IMG/VR virus record: IMGVR_UViG_3300042483_000279
Coordinates: 1 to 27,098 of that record
Length of the DNA: 27,098 nt
Reading direction: 5' to 3' (one strand)
From: a virus
Part shown: positions 1 through 8,445 of the stretch, in pieces
How the letters are laid out: the number at the start of each line of letters is the position of its first letter
Position numbering within the stretch: the first letter of the stretch is position 1
Notes under the pieces: generated by a model
Told to the model about the DNA's origin: nothing
What the model saw: only the letters and a program-made list of their open reading frames with translations
Databases searched by the model: none
Made by a program: the position numbers and the translations under genes

Positions 1-2524
1 TTACTAATTGATCAAATAATGTAGGATCATCAACTACGCCATCATCGTCGCTGTCATTGAATGTGACTTGAATTTTTTTAGTATCAACATAACCATCTAG
101 ACCTCGAAACTCTTCAGTAATTTCCCAATCTCTATCATAGGTAAATGGAGTTGTGCCGCCTGGAGACAACGGGTTGGTATTAATATTTAAAACTTTGATT
201 ACATCTTTAACAACAGTATTATTACGAGTATCATAAATTTTATCGCTAGAATCAAAGAAGAATCTTACCTGTTGGGCACTTTCAAATATGTAACGTGTTA
301 ATCTACTAGTCACTGTATAGTATTCTGTATCTGTCGTGAATAGCACTAGCCAACTACTGTCCGTTTTAGAATTAGTGGCGTCGCCTTGCCTACCAAGGCT
401 AAAGACTTCGCTAGTGTTAAGATTTGTCTCTGTAATAATTTTCCATAATCTTGTTTCAATATCATATCGAAGACCGAATTTTTTATTTCCAAACACCAAA
501 TCTACCATGGCAGTTATAGTACTGGATTCTATGCTGGTTCTCCAAGCAGGAATGATTTCAGATAATACTGCAGTATTTGGAACTATATCATTTAACACAA
601 TAGGTCCTGATTTATCAAACAACAGTCCAGTACCATTGGCTGTTCCATCTCCCGCTATTGATACTGCTTTTGTCCAAATGAATGTAGCAGAATTCAATAC
701 TGTGGCAGAGCCAGGCACCAACTCATTGTTTTTTGTTTTATCAAAGTAATAACCGGCGGGCGCTGTAAATTTTATCAAGGCACCCACTGTAAAAAATCGT
801 AACAGGGTACCAGTATAAGAAGAAACTTTTTGCTTTGTACCCGATACAGTATCTTCAATGTAGCCAGTACTCTGATTAACATCCAATGTTCTGTTGTACC
901 ATTTAACTTCTAATAAATTTACAGGAATTTTTTCAAAATTATCGTAGTAAAAATTTTTAAGATTAGATGATTTTAAAACGTCTGACAATTCATTATAAAG
1001 AATTGCCTCTATGTCTGTTCTAGTGGCGTACTTAAATCTAAAACTGTCAGAGAATTCTTGTTTATATATTAAACCGTCATCCGCAAACAAGTTAGTTTTG
1101 CTGTACTTGCCTGTTGGGTCTACTAGGTCAAAATATCGACTGATACCGCTTGAACTGCGGTTAACTGCTTTTACTTTTACAACTTGCTGATTAACACTTA
1201 GAGGACTAATATTGTAATCTTCTCCTGTAATCATTCTATTTTGTGTATAGTACGTGGCAGGAGCATTAGTCTTAATACTGTCGTTAGTTTCGGTTGGGCC
1301 ACTATTAGACACGCTTGATTGTAAACTTAATGTCACACTCAATGTTTCAACTTGGCCAACTTGACTAATATAAGGAATATCTATGCTAACATTCTTAATA
1401 TCTTTAGGATTAACAGTATAGTTTAGTCCGTTGCTGGTTCTGTAGTATGTTCTAAATGTGCCTTGTGGTAAATTACCAAACACACCGTCACTGAACACTA
1501 AACTAACTCTGTCACTGGCTCTAGTTACTACACCATATATGTTTCGGATGCTTTTGTTAAGACTATTATAGATAACATTATTGCCTTCGAAACTAGGGAC
1601 TTGTGCCCAATACTCACTTTCCGTTCCGTTGTTATCTAGTCTATATAACCACACATCACTGTTGTTAATGTTAACTGCGTCTAGGTCAACTGATTCGTCT
1701 GTGGCTGGCTGGCTCAGTGTAAAGCTGCCTTGATTCAATGTACCTTGAGTAAATCTTAAAAAGAATCCTGTATTGCTACTGCCGTTGCCGCGGCCGCTGT
1801 CTCTGTACAAGAATGACAAACTGTTTCCTATGCTAGGAGGTTCTTCATATATTTCAGTTTTACCAGCAAACGTTGTACTTACAATTTCAAAATTCATACT
1901 GCGGCCATCTACTGGTTTGTTAAAAGAGTATACCGGTATAGAAGTGCTCACTGTTTGAAATCTATATTGTTCAGTGGGAATACCATAAATTTCTTGTTTT
2001 GCGTCTGGATTTCCATACTGTCTAGTTGCCGGCAAGGCCGCATTGATAACTTTAATAAACTGGTCGTACCAATTGGTGTTAGCTGGATCATTCCACGCAA
2101 CAACCTGATTGGCTAGATTTCTGCCGTTGCTGTCATACACTGACTGAGTAGTACTTACAGTATTAAATTTCAACAAGCCCGATGCAGCAATATTACGTTT
2201 TGTTTTATAACTTAATAAACGTGCTAGACGCAACACACTTTCGCGTCGTTCTGCTAGCTCTAGGAAGTTTTCACGGGCATTTAAATCAACACGGAAAGCT
2301 ATGCTTTGGCCCAAGAACGCAATCATGTCGATTAGGGCAAGGTATTCGCTTGATTCAATATAGTCGTTGAAATCTTCTGGATAATTCTCGCGGATATAAC
2401 TAATCATCACGCGGCGTAGATTTTCAAAGTCGTAGCTTTGGAAATCGGCATTACGGAAGCTCTGGTATATACGTTTCCAGTCTTCTGCTACTAGTAATCT
2501 ATTTTGTCTATCTGTTGCTGACAT
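1..2524 (-). CDS. 6: Baseplate wedge protein gp6 (partial, C-terminus beyond left edge)
   Basis: This is a T4 gp6-like baseplate wedge subunit, part of the ring that links the hub to the wedges and controls sheath contraction. The frame is open from ATG at 2524 to the window edge: 841 codons with no stop, so the protein is longer than T4 gp6 (about 660 aa), as in marine T4-like phages. Recognition rests on the N-terminus, with FENLRRVMISYI at about residues 29-40, followed by the segments IESSEYLALIDMIAFLG and FRVDLNARENFLELAERR. These are typical of gp6/baseplate J-like wedge proteins of cyanophage type. The middle and C-terminal parts are beta-rich and contain DGVFGNLPQG, a motif of this family. 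A late-type promoter box lies 21 bases upstream of the start, and GGGAAG precedes the ATG. It is the last visible gene of the minus-strand baseplate operon. The family call is firm; the C-terminal end is not visible. Confidence 0.85.
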   Translation of the reverse strand, partial: MSATDRQNRLLVAEDWKRIYQSFRNADFQSYDFENLRRVMISYIRENYPEDFNDYIESSEYLALIDMIAFLGQSIAFRVDLNARENFLELAERRESVLRLARLLSYKTKRNIAASGLLKFNTVSTTQSVYDSNGRNLANQVVAWNDPANTNWYDQFIKVINAALPATRQYGNPDAKQEIYGIPTEQYRFQTVSTSIPVYSFNKPVDGRSMNFEIVSTTFAGKTEIYEEPPSIGNSLSFLYRDSGRGNGSSNTGFFLRFTQGTLNQGSFTLSQPATDESVDLDAVNINNSDVWLYRLDNNGTESEYWAQVPSFEGNNVIYNSLNKSIRNIYGVVTRASDRVSLVFSDGVFGNLPQGTFRTYYRTSNGLNYTVNPKDIKNVSIDIPYISQVGQVETLSVTLSLQSSVSNSGPTETNDSIKTNAPATYYTQNRMITGEDYNISPLSVNQQVVKVKAVNRSSSGISRYFDLVDPTGKYSKTNLFADDGLIYKQEFSDSFRFKYATRTDIEAILYNELSDVLKSSNLKNFYYDNFEKIPVNLLEVKWYNRTLDVNQSTGYIEDTVSGTKQKVSSYTGTLLRFFTVGALIKFTAPAGYYFDKTKNNELVPGSATVLNSATFIWTKAVSIAGDGTANGTGLLFDKSGPIVLNDIVPNTAVLSEIIPAWRTSIESSTITAMVDLVFGNKKFGLRYDIETRLWKIITETNLNTSEVFSLGRQGDATNSKTDSSWLVLFTTDTEYYTVTSRLTRYIFESAQQVRFFFDSSDKIYDTRNNTVVKDVIKVLNINTNPLSPGGTTPFTYDRDWEITEEFRGLDGYVDTKKIQVTFNDSDDDGVVDDPTLFDQLV

Positions 2525-2544
2525 ATCTGCTTCCCATATACAGA

Positions 2545-2552
2545 TATTTATC
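2545..2552 (-). promoter_or_regulatory. Late promoter box GATAAATA upstream of gp6
   Basis: The minus strand reads GATAAATA in the 51-base gap between gp25 and gp6. It matches T4 late promoter TATAAATA at seven of eight positions. With T4 geometry, transcription would start near 2539 and give a leader of about 15 bases that contains GGGAAG. Confidence 0.6.
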
Positions 2553-2575
2553 GGTTTTATTATATGCTATTTTAA

Positions 2576-3019
2576 TTAGCCGATTAGACCATTTGCTTGG
2601 TCAAATTTAAATTGGAGAGATTCTTGTATGTTATAAGGAAGATAAGTCAGCGTACATTCTATTTGTAGGCCGCTTTCGTAGGTTGTAACAATTACATTGT
2701 TGGCATTGACCCGAGGATCGTAATTGATAATCTGTTCAACGTTTTTTACAATAAGTTGTTTTAGATCTTCCGTCAACGGTTCAAATAATACATCCCATAT
2801 GATAGTGCCGAACGTAGGATTTTCTAACCGTTCGCCTTGACGAATATGAAAGTGATTGATAATATCTTGTTTAATTAAGGCTAGATCATACAGGCTATAG
2901 CTCTTGCTGTCGCCGCTGACACTGCTAAAACCTTTGTAGGTTTTAGATCCAGGCACAGTTGCTCTGCCGGCAGGGCCTTTTAGTACTACCTTGTTAAATA
3001 ATTTCTGATTGGCTGTCAT
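2576..3019 (-). CDS. 25: Baseplate wedge protein gp25
   Basis: This is a gp25-like baseplate wedge subunit of 147 aa; T4 gp25 is 132 aa. The family has a lysozyme-like fold without enzyme activity, sits in the wedge core and seeds sheath assembly. The visible family pattern is a central LYDLALIKQDIINHFHIRQGER followed by PTFGTIIWDVLFEPL and then NYDPRVNANNV. The ATG at 3019 is preferred because GAGGAG lies about 10 bases upstream, inside the end of gp5; the longer open frame upstream has no such site. The gene begins 8 bases after the gp5 stop, so the two are translationally linked. It sits between gp5 and gp6 in the baseplate operon, its usual place in T4-like phages. Confidence 0.9.
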   Translation of the reverse strand: MTANQKLFNKVVLKGPAGRATVPGSKTYKGFSSVSGDSKSYSLYDLALIKQDIINHFHIRQGERLENPTFGTIIWDVLFEPLTEDLKQLIVKNVEQIINYDPRVNANNVIVTTYESGLQIECTLTYLPYNIQESLQFKFDQANGLIG

Positions 3020-3027
3020 AGTAGTAT

Positions 3028-4596
3028 TTACTCCTCGTTCTCGGGTGGCATTTCCTTGGAGAATGTGTCGGTTATTGTAGAATATTTTTTCCAATACTCC
3101 GGTACAGGAATATCACTGCCTGCTTCCCTATCAGTCAAGTCAGGTTTAAAACTAGCAGGATCTAAATTTTCGTGATGTGGCCAAGGTTCGTGGCTTGGAA
3201 TACGTAACATAATACTGTCTGTTGTACTTTCAGTTTCGTCTGGATTAGCAAAAGTAGTCAATGGTTCAGGGGCTGTAGCAGCGACTGCACTAGCTGCAGC
3301 TGGGCCGTTTAGATTAATATTGCCACCGGAAATTGTAGTGTTGGCAGCGGCAATTTCCATATTTCCGCCAGATGTTAATTTGTTTGCGCCGCTGGTGTTA
3401 AGGTCAAATCCGCCACCAACTGTGATATTGGTTTGATCCGCAACGGTTTCATCGTGTGTGCCGCCAACTTGTATAAAATTGTTAGAATCAACAATTAGAA
3501 TTTTGTCTGTGCCAATTTCTGTTTGATGGCGGGCGCCTACTTTTAAATTAAAATTTCTACCAACTTCTATGTTAAAATCTCTATCAGCGTAAAAATTAAA
3601 ATCTTGTTTAGTACGTATGCTTATACTGTCTTCGGCAAAAATATCAATTTTACCATCGCTAGACATTTCTATCCAGGTTGTGCCGCGGGCGTTACCTATG
3701 TAAATTAAGTCTTCGCTGTTGTGCATCAAAATTTGATGGCCAGTTCTAGTTCTAAATCGTATTAATTCATTGTGTGGAATTTCTGGAAGCCCATCATCTT
3801 CGTCTTGTTCAACGGCGGCATAGTCAGGAGGACCGTCACTAGCAGTAGTACGACGAAGGAATTTATCATCTCCATCATCCATAACCACACTGCTGCCGCC
3901 CAGTCTGCTGATAAATCCGGCGGCAATCTTGTGCTCGTCTTTACCAAACTTGCCTTTAGGAGCGCCGCTTCGTTTATCAATTGGGCCAGGAGTGCTGATG
4001 CCAAATACCATACTGGGTATCTCTCTCCTGGCACTGCTGGTTGTGATACCCCTAATATCGTCTTCTATCAGGCCTTGTTCGTCTAAGATATCCTGCAGTG
4101 GGCTGGCAGGTTTAAGAATTTTAGTAGGATCTGTGGCTGCTTCTCTTGCTTTTTTATTATATTCAGCAACGGGCACACGTTCATATGTACCGTCTATATT
4201 ATATTTTGTGGCAGCATGTCCAGGAACTTGAAAATTCATATTTTCATCAGGTACACATCCTATCCAATAACCTTTACGTGGATCACCATCAATAAAGATA
4301 ACCATGACAATAGTACCAACATCAGGAGGAATGAACCACATGCCGTAACTTTTTTGCGTGGCATTATAGTCATCTTCTTCCGTGATAAACTCTACATTAG
4401 TTTGTCCGCCAAACGGTGTTAGATATTTTACTTGGTGTAGCTGGCCTTCTTTAGCTTCGTCATTACCTACTTCTCTTAATAGCTGTACCTGTAGCGTACC
4501 CATGTAGGTAGGATCCAAGTGACTGATAACTTTTGCTAAGAATGGGCCCGGCTTTTGTTCAGCACTGCCTGTGGGTTGTCGTGTATCTTCTGCCAT
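3028..4596 (-). CDS. 5: Baseplate central spike/hub protein gp5, without lysozyme domain
   Basis: This is a gp5-like baseplate spike protein, the trimeric needle that pierces the outer membrane. Residues from about 18 to 125 look like the OB-fold of gp5/VgrG proteins, including PFLAKVISHLDPTYMGTLQV and GYWIGCVPDENM. After a low-complexity linker, residues from about 275 to 435 form repeating short beta strands such as GTTWIEMSSDGKIDIFAEDS, ending in Gly/Asn-rich repeats. This matches the intertwined beta-helix. A C-terminal extension holds RIPSHEPWPHHENLDP. T4 gp5 (575 aa) has a lysozyme domain between OB-fold and helix; here the corresponding segment (about 130-270) is charged and shows no lysozyme motif. 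AGGA lies 9 bases before ATG 4596. The gene starts 3 bases after the upstream hub-like gene. Confidence 0.85.
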   Translation of the reverse strand: MAEDTRQPTGSAEQKPGPFLAKVISHLDPTYMGTLQVQLLREVGNDEAKEGQLHQVKYLTPFGGQTNVEFITEEDDYNATQKSYGMWFIPPDVGTIVMVIFIDGDPRKGYWIGCVPDENMNFQVPGHAATKYNIDGTYERVPVAEYNKKAREAATDPTKILKPASPLQDILDEQGLIEDDIRGITTSSARREIPSMVFGISTPGPIDKRSGAPKGKFGKDEHKIAAGFISRLGGSSVVMDDGDDKFLRRTTASDGPPDYAAVEQDEDDGLPEIPHNELIRFRTRTGHQILMHNSEDLIYIGNARGTTWIEMSSDGKIDIFAEDSISIRTKQDFNFYADRDFNIEVGRNFNLKVGARHQTEIGTDKILIVDSNNFIQVGGTHDETVADQTNITVGGGFDLNTSGANKLTSGGNMEIAAANTTISGGNINLNGPAAASAVAATAPEPLTTFANPDETESTTDSIMLRIPSHEPWPHHENLDPASFKPDLTDREAGSDIPVPEYWKKYSTITDTFSKEMPPENEE

Positions 4597-4599
4597 TTG

Positions 4600-7056
4600 T
4601 TATCCTGCGAAATCGCCTAGGGCTGCGTTGTTAGCTGATATTTGATCATCTGTCAGTGGAGCTGTTTGTGGTCCTTCTGCAGCCCACTCTGTTATTCTTG
4701 CCTGAGTAGCTTCATCGTCTTCTGCAGCATATTCATTTTCTGTAGGCGCTGAAGCTGTCTGTGGAGGCTTAGTGCTCTTAACTTCTTGACCTGGTAATCT
4801 ACTTAATTTTAAAGTTTGTGTAAATTTACCTCTCCTAAAATTAGACGTAACAAGCGTGACAAGATAAAGTCCACTAAACTGTGGAACTCCAGCGGTTGTA
4901 CTAAAATCATACACACCATCTTCTAGGTTAATATCAATTGGAGTTCTAAAATTAACAGTAATTAATACTCTGCCGCTTTGATAATTCATTGCTCCGTCAG
5001 CATTGATAAATTTATTATCTGTAGCCACTGCGCTATAGTTGCCCATACCACTGTCTCCTAGGAAATAAGGATCTCCTAGAATTGTTAAATTCAAATTGAT
5101 CATGCTAGTATTGCTAGTAATGCTGTCGTGGAATTGTCTAGCGGCAATACTGGCATTATCGTCAAGGCCGCCACCTCCTTTGCCGCCAGTCATGGTCATA
5201 ATTCCGTCTTTTAATACAGTAGTGGGAATTTGTCCTTCTTTAGGTTTTTCACCGTCTGGTGTTTTATTATCTGGATCGCCTTCTACTCCAGAGCCAGCAT
5301 TTGCTTTTTGCTCTTTATCTCCGCTATTCTTGCCGGCGTCGGCGCTCATCTGTGTAAAAAAGCTGGCATTAAATTCTATATCAAAATCCATTACATCTAA
5401 ATTTTTGCCTGTATAGATATAATTGTATTCTTTAATAACTTGTTCTTTGGCTTTTTCTGTTCCAGGGTTTGGAGTGTTCGGAGGTAAAAATGCGCTGGCA
5501 GAAGCATCGTAAGGAACAATTCTATAAACAATTAATTTAGGCTTAACCCCTGTTTTTTTAATATTTTCATCTGAAGGAATATAGTACAAGTGTGTTTCAA
5601 CTCTCCACCACTGTACTGTACCTTCAGGAGTTATTTGACTTAGAGCGGTTCTTCCGTATTCGCTCATCAAGATCACTTGATTGATAGCGTTAACAACATC
5701 GCTGCCTTGGGTAAATTTAAATTCACTAGATTCAGGATTGATAGAAATAGCGCCACGCTTGTAAGTTCCAGATTTTTCATCGTAGGCAAGATTATCTTTA
5801 GCAAACGGAGTAGCACCTTTATTATACAAGTTGAATCCCATTGTACTTTTACCAACATCATTCATTTCAGATTCATCTTGTACTTGTGTTTTGTTAATGC
5901 TGCTGGTGGTGACTCCTAGTTTTTTAAACAAGTTCATGTCCCCACCAGATGAACTATTAGGGTTTATGGTTGCACCAGCACTAGAAGTAGAATCATTACT
6001 GGGAGGATTAGCATCACCTGTTTTTAAATCTTTAGGAAAACTAATTAATATTTGATCAGCCACAACAACATCTTTACGTTTGACTGCTTCATTTAAACGT
6101 GTATTCAAAACTGCTTGTAAACTTTTCTCTCCAGTTTGTAACATTTCTCCCACATTTTTTCCTGTTATCGACACATCTGTTTTTAATTCAGAATATACTT
6201 TACTATAGGCTTTTTCGTTAACTGGGTATGCAGAAATGTCATACTCGGCACCTTTGCCTGTGGCTCTCATGGAAAATTTATAAAGTTTAATAGGAAAATA
6301 TTTTGTTGTTTTATCTATTTGTACGTTTTGTAAATCGGCATCAATATGTCCTTTGAATTCCATACTTAGTAACAGGGGCATTTCCAAATAATTCACATGA
6401 CCCACATTTTTTGCAGCAACTTGTAATGTTTGAAAAAACATTCCCATACTGTAAGGTTCGATCAATTTAAATTTAAGGCCCGTGGCATTGGTATTACCAG
6501 TACTTTGATCAAAACCTACGGAACTATTGATCTGTACATCTTCAATATAAAAATCAAAACTGCCGTCAGGGTTTGATTTTGTTTTGTTTGCGGTAGGTAC
6601 CCTGTCTGAAGGGTTGCCGTTGCCGCTTTTTAAAATTATTGGGCCTAATAGACCTTTACGATAAGTCTCATTTGGAAAATTTAAACTGGCATCATCTAAT
6701 ACACTTAATGTGAAAATATAATTGTAACTGGCATATTGATGAAGTATGTTAGGAAACGGCGGTTTAGCTTCTAACGCCACTTGCGTCTGGGCCTTGGTAG
6801 CGTTTTCAGTAAGATTACCTAACTTGTTTATGTTACTTTTAGCTTGTTGTATGGCGTTTTCTAATTCGGCAACCCCTGGCAAACTAGAAGTGATGTTACT
6901 TATGTTGACGCTTAATCCTGATTTAATAGCATTTGCAGCACTGGTGATACTATTACTGGCAGCTGAAAGACCTTTAGCAACACCTGTATCCGATAAAACT
7001 TTATTAACTGTGTTAGAAGCAGTGGTGGCAGCACTGGCAAGATCAAAAGATGGCAT
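4600..7056 (-). CDS. Large baseplate hub-like structural protein (gp27 position)
   Basis: This 818-aa protein lies directly before gp5, where T4-like marine phages encode a hub partner of gp5. I infer a gp27-like hub role from position and from beta-rich segments such as VQWWRVETHLYYIP and PKLIVYRIVPYDAS. The C-terminus, with MINLNLTILGDPYFLGDSG and a strand-rich tail ending SRLPGQ, is of the kind seen in tail-hub proteins. Residues 1-100 are Ser/Ala/Asn-rich and probably helical or disordered. A Gly/Lys-rich linker lies near residues 575-625. It is about twice the length of T4 gp27 (391 aa), so it may be a fusion or an expanded form. AGGAG lies 6 bases upstream of ATG 7056, and the gene starts one base after the gp53 stop. 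The structural-protein call is firm; the specific gp27 equivalence is tentative. Confidence 0.55.
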   Translation of the reverse strand: MPSFDLASAATTASNTVNKVLSDTGVAKGLSAASNSITSAANAIKSGLSVNISNITSSLPGVAELENAIQQAKSNINKLGNLTENATKAQTQVALEAKPPFPNILHQYASYNYIFTLSVLDDASLNFPNETYRKGLLGPIILKSGNGNPSDRVPTANKTKSNPDGSFDFYIEDVQINSSVGFDQSTGNTNATGLKFKLIEPYSMGMFFQTLQVAAKNVGHVNYLEMPLLLSMEFKGHIDADLQNVQIDKTTKYFPIKLYKFSMRATGKGAEYDISAYPVNEKAYSKVYSELKTDVSITGKNVGEMLQTGEKSLQAVLNTRLNEAVKRKDVVVADQILISFPKDLKTGDANPPSNDSTSSAGATINPNSSSGGDMNLFKKLGVTTSSINKTQVQDESEMNDVGKSTMGFNLYNKGATPFAKDNLAYDEKSGTYKRGAISINPESSEFKFTQGSDVVNAINQVILMSEYGRTALSQITPEGTVQWWRVETHLYYIPSDENIKKTGVKPKLIVYRIVPYDASASAFLPPNTPNPGTEKAKEQVIKEYNYIYTGKNLDVMDFDIEFNASFFTQMSADAGKNSGDKEQKANAGSGVEGDPDNKTPDGEKPKEGQIPTTVLKDGIMTMTGGKGGGGLDDNASIAARQFHDSITSNTSMINLNLTILGDPYFLGDSGMGNYSAVATDNKFINADGAMNYQSGRVLITVNFRTPIDINLEDGVYDFSTTAGVPQFSGLYLVTLVTSNFRRGKFTQTLKLSRLPGQEVKSTKPPQTASAPTENEYAAEDDEATQARITEWAAEGPQTAPLTDDQISANNAALGDFAG

Positions 7057-7057
7057 A

Positions 7058-7360
7058 TTAGACTCCTAACACTTTCGAAAGTCCTGAGCGTTTAGGAATA
7101 TAGATTTCTACTCCTGGAATAAAATCATATATTGGATCTTGAAGTACGTCAAGATTACGTTGTATGAATACCCACCACAGTTTAGATGTGCCATATAGGT
7201 CATAGGCCAATAGATCAGGCCTGTGAGAATACTGAGGTTCGATAGTATAAAGAAAATCATCTGGCTCCGAGCTAACTGGTCTAATAGACAAGATTCCAAG
7301 ATAATTTTGAATCACCGAAGTATTAAACCAAGGACTCGAACTTGTGTAAGTAGCGGCCAT
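7058..7360 (-). CDS. 53: Baseplate wedge protein gp53
   Basis: This is a small gp53-like wedge subunit (100 aa; T4 gp53 is 196 aa). The hallmark is YTIEPQYSHRPDLLAYDLYG followed by KLWWVFIQRNLDVLQDPIYDF and PGVEIYIP, the conserved core of the gp53 family with its LysM-like fold. The protein therefore consists of little more than this core. The start codon overlaps the stop of the upstream gene (TAATG), and a strong GGAGG lies 8 bases before it. It is encoded in a continuous operon with the hub and spike genes, which agrees with a role in joining wedges to the hub. Confidence 0.9.
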   Translation of the reverse strand: MAATYTSSSPWFNTSVIQNYLGILSIRPVSSEPDDFLYTIEPQYSHRPDLLAYDLYGTSKLWWVFIQRNLDVLQDPIYDFIPGVEIYIPKRSGLSKVLGV

Positions 7361-8367
7361 TATACATAACCTCCGTTAACATAATCACCTTTAACAAATT
7401 TCTGTAAACTAAATCTACGAACAGCTTCTCTACTATAGATAGGACGCACTGTTATTTGTAATTCACTTTTGACTGGCACCCAACTGTTACCAGATGTGGC
7501 AAAACTGCCACCACCTGCAAGAGCAGTTACACCTGAAATTAATTTGCCAACGCCTGCTACGGCTCCACCTATTGCACCAATTGTTCCTAGAGCATTGGCT
7601 ATTTTATTTGCTCCCAAAGCGCCTGCTAGTCCTGCTAGACCAGCTGATACGCCTGCTATGCCAGCTACAGAACTAAGTGCGCCACCGAGGCCGCCAGTTA
7701 CCTCACTACCTGCGAATGCTGTACTTGTATTAATATAGTTTGTGTCAGCAGGCAAATTGATAGAAAAACTTTCAATCACTACCGGAATGTTTTTAAAAAC
7801 ATAATCACCGTAGCCGTTTAATTTAAAAATAGGAGGAGGATTGCCTTGAAGGTCACCTTCGCCGGTAAACATCTTTGTGGCACTTCTTAGACAGTGTACA
7901 GCGGCAAGCCAATACATTGCCTGCTCTCCATCTTCAACGTTGAACGCACCATTTATTGAAATTGTGTTTGCTCTACTGTTTTGATAATAGACAAATCCGT
8001 AATTGCTATGCGTAAAATTTTCTTCGCCGTAACTGGCAGTACTTGAAATGGCAATGCTGGGCGTATAAGGAAAAACTAGTCCACCTGCTTGTACTAACGG
8101 GCTTAACATTGGACTACTGGAAAATGCAGGCGGAATTGCCAAACGTACACGCCAATCGCTGCTGGCATCGGCTCCGCCAAACGAAACACCGGCTGCGCTG
8201 GATGATCCTGATTCGCCACCTTTCGGTAGGTTGATGCTCCGTAATGACGAGATCAAGGCAGCTGGGTTAGATAAATTATTAAGCGCACCGGCTAATCTAC
8301 CTGCAGTCGACAATGCGCCGCCAACAGTACTGGCTGCTGTATTCAATATTGATCCAAAATCTGCCAT
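7360..8367 (-). CDS. Baseplate tail-tube cap/initiator-like protein (gp48/gp54 type)
   Basis: This 335-aa virion protein heads the minus-strand baseplate operon. Its central part (about residues 65-220) contains SSDWRVRLAIPPAF, LVFPYTPSIAISSTASYGEE and FNVEDGEQAMYWLAAVHCLR. This resembles tube-like proteins that cap the baseplate and nucleate the tail tube, as T4 gp48 and gp54 do. A Gly/Ala-rich hydrophobic insert lies at about 225-290, before a last beta segment with SELQITVRPIYSREAVRRFS. Gly/Ala repeats also occupy the N-terminus. AAGGAG precedes ATG 8367 and a late promoter box lies about 20 bases upstream, so this gene starts the transcript. The choice between gp48 and gp54 cannot be made by eye; a general tail-tube or baseplate role is more certain. 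Confidence 0.55.
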   Translation of the reverse strand: MADFGSILNTAASTVGGALSTAGRLAGALNNLSNPAALISSLRSINLPKGGESGSSSAAGVSFGGADASSDWRVRLAIPPAFSSSPMLSPLVQAGGLVFPYTPSIAISSTASYGEENFTHSNYGFVYYQNSRANTISINGAFNVEDGEQAMYWLAAVHCLRSATKMFTGEGDLQGNPPPIFKLNGYGDYVFKNIPVVIESFSINLPADTNYINTSTAFAGSEVTGGLGGALSSVAGIAGVSAGLAGLAGALGANKIANALGTIGAIGGAVAGVGKLISGVTALAGGGSFATSGNSWVPVKSELQITVRPIYSREAVRRFSLQKFVKGDYVNGGYV

Positions 8368-8387
8368 TGATTTCTCCTTTTGTCTTC

Positions 8388-8395
8388 TATTTAGT
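8388..8395 (-). promoter_or_regulatory. Late promoter box ACTAAATA for the baseplate operon
   Basis: The minus strand reads ACTAAATA about 20 bases upstream of the first baseplate gene, sharing the TAAATA core with the other late boxes in this window. It abuts the -35 element of the opposite-facing sigma-70 promoter. An AAGGAG Shine-Dalgarno lies downstream at 8374-8379. Confidence 0.55.
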
Positions 8396-8423
8396 TGACA
8401 AAATAATCTGGGTAGTTTATAAT
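8395..8423 (+). promoter_or_regulatory. Consensus sigma-70 promoter driving gp55-gp47-gp46
   Basis: TTGACA (8395-8400) and TATAAT (8418-8423) both match the bacterial consensus and are separated by exactly 17 bases. Transcription would start near 8430. AGGA at 8437-8440 lies 5 bases before the gp55 ATG. A promoter this perfect is expected for early or middle genes read by unmodified host polymerase, which suits a gene encoding the late sigma factor. Confidence 0.85.
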
Positions 8424-8445
8424 AGTACTAGAACCTAGGACTCGC

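Noticed and set aside
336-749. 137-codon plus-strand frame at the left edge
   Set aside because: It is antisense to gp6, whose minus-strand frame is open for 841 codons and matches the baseplate family.
3028-3094. Longer gp25 starting at 3094
   Set aside because: It would overlap gp5 by 67 bases and has no Shine-Dalgarno, whereas ATG 3019 has GAGGAG and matches the family's usual length.
7071-7082. 12-base palindrome ACTTTCGAAAGT as an operator
   Set aside because: It lies within the end of gp53 in the middle of an operon, with no promoter nearby; probably coincidental.
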